Assembly: GCA_002449665.1 (NCBI GenBank)
Contig: DJXH01000001.1
Location: 1 to 27,413 of the forward strand
DNA length: 27,413 nucleotides
Origin: Bacteroidales bacterium UBA7009
Lineage (GTDB): Bacteria > Bacteroidota > Bacteroidia > Bacteroidales > Paludibacteraceae
Direction: 5' to 3'
The position numbers and the translations under genes are program-made. This document shows positions 23,259 to 27,413 of the stretch, one piece after another; positions within the stretch are counted from its first letter, which is position 1, and every line of letters begins with the position of its first letter. Below the pieces are notes generated by a model, which saw only the letters and a list, made by a program, of their open reading frames with translations, searched no databases and was not told the origin of the DNA.

Positions 23259-24455
23259 ATGGAAAAGTTTTATCAGATATGGAAGAAGTTCGGCAAGAAC
23301 TTCGAAGAAGGCGGTAAGTTCGCTTACCTGAGCAGTTTCTATGATGCCTTCGATACGTTCCTCTTCACGCCCTCTACAACCTCCAAGCGTATAGGCGCAC
23401 AGATACACGACGGCAGCGACAGCAAACGCACTATGATTCTCGTGGTACTCGCTCTCGTTCCCGCTATGTTGTTTGGTATGTTCAACGTGGGCTATCAGCA
23501 CCTGCTTGCTACAGGTCAGATTCCCTGCTGCGGACTAACTGCTGCACTTTGGTGGAAGGCTTTCGGTTTCGGCTTCCTTGCTGTACTGCCCTTTATACTT
23601 GTAAGTTACATCACGGGTCTCGGTATTGAGTTCGTGGTGGCACAAATCAAGCACGAGGAAGTGGCAGAAGGTTTCCTTGTTACAGGTTTTATTATTCCGC
23701 TGATTGTTCCTATCAACACTCCGCTGTGGATGGTGGCTGTGGCTACGGCTTTTGCGGTTATCTTCGCCAAGGAAGTGTTCGGCGGTACGGGATATAACAT
23801 CTTCAACGTGGCACTTATTGCCCGTGCTTTCCTGTTCTTCGCTTATCCCACTCACATGACGGGCGACAATGTGTTTGTTCGTACCGGCGGCACTTGGGGC
23901 TGGGACAGCAATCTTGCTATTGCTGACGGATTCTCCGGCGCAACGCCTCTCGGCGTACTCGCCACCTCGGCTGAAAGCAGCGTTATGCCTGTCGATTTCT
24001 GGACGGCATTCAACGGTCTTATCCCCGGTAGTGTAGGTGAGACTTGCGGTTGGGCTATCCTGCTCGGCGCTTGTCTGCTGCTGATGACAGGTGTGGCTTC
24101 GTGGAAGACTATGCTCGCTATCTTCGCTTCGGCTGCATGCACGGCTTGGCTCTTCAATGAGTTCGGTCCGGACACCGCCGTGGCACAATATCCGTGGTAT
24201 ATGCACCTTGTAACAGGCGGCTTGATGTTCGGTGCTGTCTTTATGGCTACCGACCCCGTTACTTCGGCTCGTACGGAGTGCGGCAAGTGGATTTACGGTG
24301 CGCTCATCGGCTTTATGGTTATCGTTATCCGTGTCCTCAATCCGGGTTATCCCGAAGGTATGATGCTCGCTATATTGCTTGGCAACACCTTCGCTCCGCT
24401 GATTGACTGGTGTGTGGTTCGCGTGAATATCAACAAACGTATGAAAAGAGCATAA
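23259..24455 (+). CDS. nqrB: Na+-translocating NADH:quinone reductase subunit B
   Basis: Integral membrane subunit (398 residues) carrying covalent FMN and riboflavin in the NQR complex. The FMN attachment motif SGATPLG is present, with the modified Thr expected at residue 229. Many hydrophobic helices follow the soluble N-terminus, for example RTMILVVLALVPAMLFGMF. The C-terminal half shows the family segments VTGGLMFGAVFMATDPVTSA and YPEGMMLAILLGNTFAPLID. Length is normal. It lies between nqrA and nqrC with short gaps. Confidence 0.97.
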   Translation: MEKFYQIWKKFGKNFEEGGKFAYLSSFYDAFDTFLFTPSTTSKRIGAQIHDGSDSKRTMILVVLALVPAMLFGMFNVGYQHLLATGQIPCCGLTAALWWKAFGFGFLAVLPFILVSYITGLGIEFVVAQIKHEEVAEGFLVTGFIIPLIVPINTPLWMVAVATAFAVIFAKEVFGGTGYNIFNVALIARAFLFFAYPTHMTGDNVFVRTGGTWGWDSNLAIADGFSGATPLGVLATSAESSVMPVDFWTAFNGLIPGSVGETCGWAILLGACLLLMTGVASWKTMLAIFASAACTAWLFNEFGPDTAVAQYPWYMHLVTGGLMFGAVFMATDPVTSARTECGKWIYGALIGFMVIVIRVLNPGYPEGMMLAILLGNTFAPLIDWCVVRVNINKRMKRA

Positions 24456-24456
24456 G

Positions 24457-24463
24457 AAAGGAG
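24457..24463 (+). promoter_or_regulatory. Shine-Dalgarno-like site before nqrC
   Basis: AAAGGAG, 7 bases before the nqrC ATG. Such sites are usually weak or absent in Bacteroidetes, but they recur within this operon. Confidence 0.5.
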
Positions 24464-24470
24464 TATTATT

Positions 24471-25268
24471 ATGGCAAAACTTAATACAGACAGCAACGTT
24501 TATACGATTGTTTATTCGGTAGTCCTTGTGGTTATAGTAGCCGTTCTTTTGGCTGTTGTTAACCAAGGCTTGAAAGCACGTCAGGAGGCTAACCGTCTGC
24601 TTGATACCCAAAAGCAGATGCTTGTGGCTCTTAATCAGGACATCGACAACTGCGACGACCCCGCCGCACTTTACGACAGTCTTGTCAAAGACACTATCCC
24701 TTGCGGCGCAACGTCGGTGATAGTCTTTGACGTTGACGGGCAGACCAAGTATATGCTCCGTCTCCATGGTCAGGGTCTGTGGGGAGGTATCGGAGGCTAT
24801 ATGGCTCTCAACGACGACCGCAACACCGTCTTTGGCATCAACTTCAACCACGAGAGTGAGACCCCGGGTCTCGGCGGAGAGATTGTAACGGAGAAGTTCC
24901 GCAGCCAGTTCTTCGGCAAGCATATCAAAGACGCAGAGGGCAACCTGCGCTCTATAGCCGTACTCAAAGAAGGCAAACTTGCACCTGAAGGACAGGAGCA
25001 GGTAGATGCTTGGGCAGGCGCAACCATCACCTCTACAGGCGTTAATGATATGATTGCTGCCAACCTCGAAGAATACCGCGAGTTCCTTATGGCAGAGCAA
25101 AAAAACTGCTGCAAAGGCGAGATGAAACCTTGCTGCAAAGAGCAAATGCCTTGCTGCCAAGCAGAGCAGAAACAGTGCTGTGAGGGTGAGCAGAAACCCT
25201 GCTGCACGGAAGGTGAAGAAAAATGTGAAACATTAAATACGGAGGAAACGGACAATGGCACTAAGTAA
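24471..25268 (+). CDS. nqrC: NQR subunit C with cysteine-rich C-terminal tail
   Basis: Subunit C carries a covalent FMN in the periplasmic part of the NQR complex. One N-terminal membrane helix lies at about residues 10-30. An FMN-binding domain follows: GLWGGIGGYMALN, ETPGLGGEI, then WAGATITSTGV with the expected flavinylated Thr at 185. The family fold ends near EYREFLM (about 207). Beyond it this protein has some 55 extra residues with five Cys-Cys pairs (213-214, 221-222, 228-229, 236-237, 244-245) plus Cys 252, encoded by a tandem DNA repeat. The tail may bind metal or form disulfides; nothing further can be claimed. The 3' end overlaps nqrD by 14 bases. Confidence 0.95.
   Translation: MAKLNTDSNVYTIVYSVVLVVIVAVLLAVVNQGLKARQEANRLLDTQKQMLVALNQDIDNCDDPAALYDSLVKDTIPCGATSVIVFDVDGQTKYMLRLHGQGLWGGIGGYMALNDDRNTVFGINFNHESETPGLGGEIVTEKFRSQFFGKHIKDAEGNLRSIAVLKEGKLAPEGQEQVDAWAGATITSTGVNDMIAANLEEYREFLMAEQKNCCKGEMKPCCKEQMPCCQAEQKQCCEGEQKPCCTEGEEKCETLNTEETDNGTK
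25107..25223 (+). repeat. Tandem repeat encoding the NqrC Cys-Cys tail
   Basis: Five imperfect units start at 25107, 25131, 25152, 25176 and 25200 (24, 21, 24, 24 and 24 bases). Each begins TGCTGC or TGCTGT (Cys-Cys) and continues with Lys/Glu/Gln-rich codons. All units stay in frame with nqrC. Confidence 0.8.
25241..25245 (+). promoter_or_regulatory. Shine-Dalgarno site for nqrD
   Basis: GGAGG, 9 bases before the nqrD ATG and inside the nqrC coding sequence. It fixes the nqrD start at 25255. Confidence 0.55.
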
Positions 25269-25887
25269 GAAAACTAAAGAGGCTTTCTTGGGTCCTCTTA
25301 ACATCAATAACCCCGTCTTGGTGCAGATTCTCGGTATATGCTCCGCTTTGGCTGTTACCGTCCAACTCAAACCTGCACTCGTAATGGGTATCAGCGTAAC
25401 TATTATCGTTGCTCTCTCCAACGTCGTTATATCGCTTATGCGTAAGTCTATACCGATGCGCATACGTATTATAGTACAACTCGTTGTAGTGGCAGCACTC
25501 GTTACTATCGTCAGCGAAATCCTGAAGGCTTTTGCTTACGATGTGGCTATGCAACTCAGTGTCTATATCGGACTTATCATTACCAACTGTATTCTCATGG
25601 GTCGTCTTGAGGCTTTCGCTATGTCCAACAATGCTCTTGACAGCCTTATGGACGGACTGGGCAACGGCTTCGGCTATGCTTGGATTTTGGTAGTAGTGGC
25701 TTTCGTGCGCGAACTGCTCGGTTCGGGCAAACTGCTCGGCTATCAGATTATCCCTGACAGCTGGTACGTAGCCAACGGCGGATTCTATGAGAACTGCGGT
25801 ATGATGCTGATGCCCGCGATGGCACTAATTTTAGTAGGATGTATCATTTGGGCACACCGCTCGATAAACGATAAGGAGACTAAATAA
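25255..25887 (+). CDS. nqrD: Na+-translocating NADH:quinone reductase subunit D
   Basis: Integral membrane subunit (210 residues) of the NQR complex; NqrD and NqrE form the paired inverted membrane core that holds an iron centre. The segments FLGPLNINNPVLVQILGICSALAV and GLIITNCILMGRLEAFA are characteristic; the TNC carries one of the cysteines expected to ligate iron. Six or so hydrophobic helices fill the rest. It overlaps nqrC by 14 bases and shares one base with nqrE. Confidence 0.97.
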   Translation: MALSKKTKEAFLGPLNINNPVLVQILGICSALAVTVQLKPALVMGISVTIIVALSNVVISLMRKSIPMRIRIIVQLVVVAALVTIVSEILKAFAYDVAMQLSVYIGLIITNCILMGRLEAFAMSNNALDSLMDGLGNGFGYAWILVVVAFVRELLGSGKLLGYQIIPDSWYVANGGFYENCGMMLMPAMALILVGCIIWAHRSINDKETK

Positions 25888-26495
25888 TGGAACACGCTAT
25901 TAGTTTGTTTGTCCGCTCGATATTTGCGGATAATATGATTTTCGCCTTCTTCCTCGGTATGTGTTCATACCTTGCCGTGTCGAAGGACGTAAAGACCTCC
26001 TTGGGACTTGGTGTTGCCGTAGTGTTCGTGGAGACTATCACCCTGCCGGTCAACTATCTGCTGCAGGTGTATGTATTGGATAAGTTGGGATTGGGCTATC
26101 TGAGTTTCATTCTCTTCATCGCCGTCATCGCTGCTATTGTGCAACTCGTTGAGATGGTGGTGGAGAAGTTCAGCCCGTCGCTCTATAACTCGCTTGGTAT
26201 CTTCCTGCCGCTGATTGCGGTGAACTGCGCCATTATGGGTGCATCGCTCTTTATGCAGCAGCGCGTAATGCTTGACCCCGAGAACGTAAAAGCGATTGCC
26301 AACATAGGCGATGCGTTTGCTTACGCTATCGGTTCAGGCTTGGGTTGGTTAGTGGCTATCGTAGCCCTTGCCGGTATCCGCGAGAAAATGGAGTATAACG
26401 ACGTTCCCAAACCCTTGCAGGGAATAGGTATAACTTTTATTACCGTCGGCTTGATGGCACTCGCTTTCATGTGCTTCAGCGGACTGAATATCTAA
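25887..26495 (+). CDS. nqrE: Na+-translocating NADH:quinone reductase subunit E
   Basis: Integral membrane subunit (202 residues), paralogous to NqrD. The start MEHAISLFVRSIFADNMIFAFFLGMCSYLAVSKDV is family-typical. LPLIAVNCAIMGASLF matches the second Cys-bearing segment. The sequence is hydrophobic throughout. Its ATG shares a base with the nqrD stop (TAATG arrangement), suggesting coupled translation. nqrF follows after 13 bases. Confidence 0.97.
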   Translation: MEHAISLFVRSIFADNMIFAFFLGMCSYLAVSKDVKTSLGLGVAVVFVETITLPVNYLLQVYVLDKLGLGYLSFILFIAVIAAIVQLVEMVVEKFSPSLYNSLGIFLPLIAVNCAIMGASLFMQQRVMLDPENVKAIANIGDAFAYAIGSGLGWLVAIVALAGIREKMEYNDVPKPLQGIGITFITVGLMALAFMCFSGLNI

Positions 26496-26500
26496 GGAGG
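26494..26500 (+). promoter_or_regulatory. Shine-Dalgarno site for nqrF
   Basis: AAGGAGG overlaps the nqrE stop codon and lies 8 bases before the nqrF ATG at 26509. It is an unusually good match for a Bacteroidetes gene. Confidence 0.55.
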
Positions 26501-26508
26501 ACACGACT

Positions 26509-27413
26509 ATGAATATGACAGCAATTTTGTATGCAGTAGTGGTATTCTTGGTTGTAATACTCCTGCTTGTTATTATCCTGCTGGTGGCAAAACGTTATTT
26601 GGTTGCCTCCGGCGATGTGAAGATTACCATCAACGGCGACAAGGAATACACCGTCCCCGCCGGCGGCACACTGCTTGCCTCGCTTAATAACGCCGGTGTA
26701 CACCTGCCTTCCGCTTGCGGCGGTAAAGGTTCGTGCGGTCAGTGCAAATGCCAAGTGCTTGAAGGCGGCGGCGAGATACTGCCTACCGAGACCGTGCATT
26801 TCTCCCGTAAGCAGCAGAAAGACCATTGGCGTTTGGGTTGCCAAGTGAAGGTGAAAGAGGATATGAAACTCAAGATGGACGAGTCCGTACTCGGCGTGAA
26901 AGAGTGGGAATGTGAAGTCATTTCCAACAAGAATGTGGCTACCTTCATCAAGGAGTTTAAGGTTAAACTGCCCGCAGGCGAACACATGAATTTTGAGCCG
27001 GGTTCGTATGCGCAGATTCGTATTCCCGAATACGACATCGACTACAACCGCGATATGGACAAGTCGCTCATCGGCGACCTCTACCTGCCCGCATGGGAGA
27101 AGTTCGGATTGTTCGGCCTCAAGCAGAAAAACACCGAAGCCACCATCCGTGCCTACTCAATGGCTAACTATCCCGACGAAGGCGACATCATCACGCTTAC
27201 CGTGCGTATCGCCACGCCGCCGTTCAAGCCCAAAGAGCAAGGACCCGGCTTCCAGGATGTACCGTGCGGCATAGCCTCTACCTACATCTTCTCGTTGAAA
27301 CCCGGCGACAAGGTTATTATGTCCGGTCCTTACGGTGAGTTCCGTCCTGTCTATGACAGCAAGAAGGAGATGATTTGGGTTGGCGGTGGTGCCGGTATGG
27401 CGCCGCTGCGTGC
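26509..27413 (+). CDS. nqrF: Na+-translocating NADH:quinone reductase subunit F, 5' part
   Basis: NqrF is the NADH-oxidising entry subunit of the complex, with FAD and a 2Fe-2S cluster. The visible 301 codons start MNMTAILYAVVVFLVVILLL, a membrane anchor at about residues 5-27. A ferredoxin domain follows with cluster ligands C70, C76, C79 and C111 (PSACGGKGSCGQC...LGCQV). The FAD-binding motif RAYSMANYP is at about 214-222. The start of the NADH-binding fold (WVGGGAGMAPLR) is at the window edge. The frame is open to the last base, so about 120 residues are missing. Start supported by AAGGAGG. Confidence 0.96.
   Translation, partial: MNMTAILYAVVVFLVVILLLVIILLVAKRYLVASGDVKITINGDKEYTVPAGGTLLASLNNAGVHLPSACGGKGSCGQCKCQVLEGGGEILPTETVHFSRKQQKDHWRLGCQVKVKEDMKLKMDESVLGVKEWECEVISNKNVATFIKEFKVKLPAGEHMNFEPGSYAQIRIPEYDIDYNRDMDKSLIGDLYLPAWEKFGLFGLKQKNTEATIRAYSMANYPDEGDIITLTVRIATPPFKPKEQGPGFQDVPCGIASTYIFSLKPGDKVIMSGPYGEFRPVYDSKKEMIWVGGGAGMAPLR

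Noticed and set aside
23535..25160. 541-residue open frame on the minus strand
   Set aside because: It lies wholly antisense to nqrB and nqrC, has low-complexity His/Ser/Arg-rich content and no recognisable domain. It is a by-product of the codon use of the real genes.
26476..26985. 169-residue minus-strand frame over the nqrF start
   Set aside because: Antisense to the ferredoxin domain of nqrF, whose Cys motif and ribosome site are clear.

Overview
The window looks like a chromosomal segment from a member of the Bacteroidales. Evidence: TAnnTTTG/TTG promoters with spacing of about 20 bp, an SusC-like carboxypeptidase-regulatory plus TonB-plug plus beta-barrel protein, a fused NfnAB-type oxidoreductase, a secreted InlB-repeat surface protein, and a complete nqrABCDE-F order. 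Family or genus cannot be fixed from the sequence alone. Most of the window is ordinary core genome; the accessory part is about 11.96-17.99 kb.

Region 1 (1-4.4 kb): the 3' part of a type IA topoisomerase (topB) meets a convergent, minus-strand pair, nadD and a TrmH-family RNA methyltransferase. Both topB and nadD appear to lack their usual last residues at the point where they overlap. A compact divergent promoter then drives yicC and gmk to the right.

Region 2 (4.4-12 kb): a minus-strand outer-membrane beta-barrel protein is followed by a plus-strand run encoding a fused NfnA-NfnB oxidoreductase, a small DUF1294 membrane protein and a CPA2-type cation:proton antiporter. The run ends at a strong bidirectional terminator.

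Region 3 (12-18 kb): an accessory, more A+T-rich zone. It holds a 290-bp element bounded by 30-bp terminal inverted repeats with an internal hairpin and an outward promoter, two decayed remnants of AAA/DUF4143-type ATPases, a set of 33-bp-spaced direct repeats, a 1163-residue secreted surface protein of mosaic composition, a 39-residue ORF just downstream of it, and a non-coding stretch full of inverted and short tandem repeats.

Region 4 (18-27.4 kb): core genes again: an exported M16 zinc peptidase, the GTPase Era, and the Na+-translocating NADH:quinone reductase operon nqrABCDEF (nqrF runs off the end). NqrC carries an unusual C-terminal tail of five tandem Cys-Cys units.

Functionally, NfnAB would balance NADH, NADPH and ferredoxin pools, NQR would use NADH to pump Na+, and the antiporter would use ion gradients. 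This link is inferred from co-location, not shown. The strongest candidates for something undescribed are the cysteine-rich NqrC tail, the TIR element with its own promoter, the repeated beta-domain of the surface protein with its small downstream ORF, and the doubly truncated topB/nadD junction.
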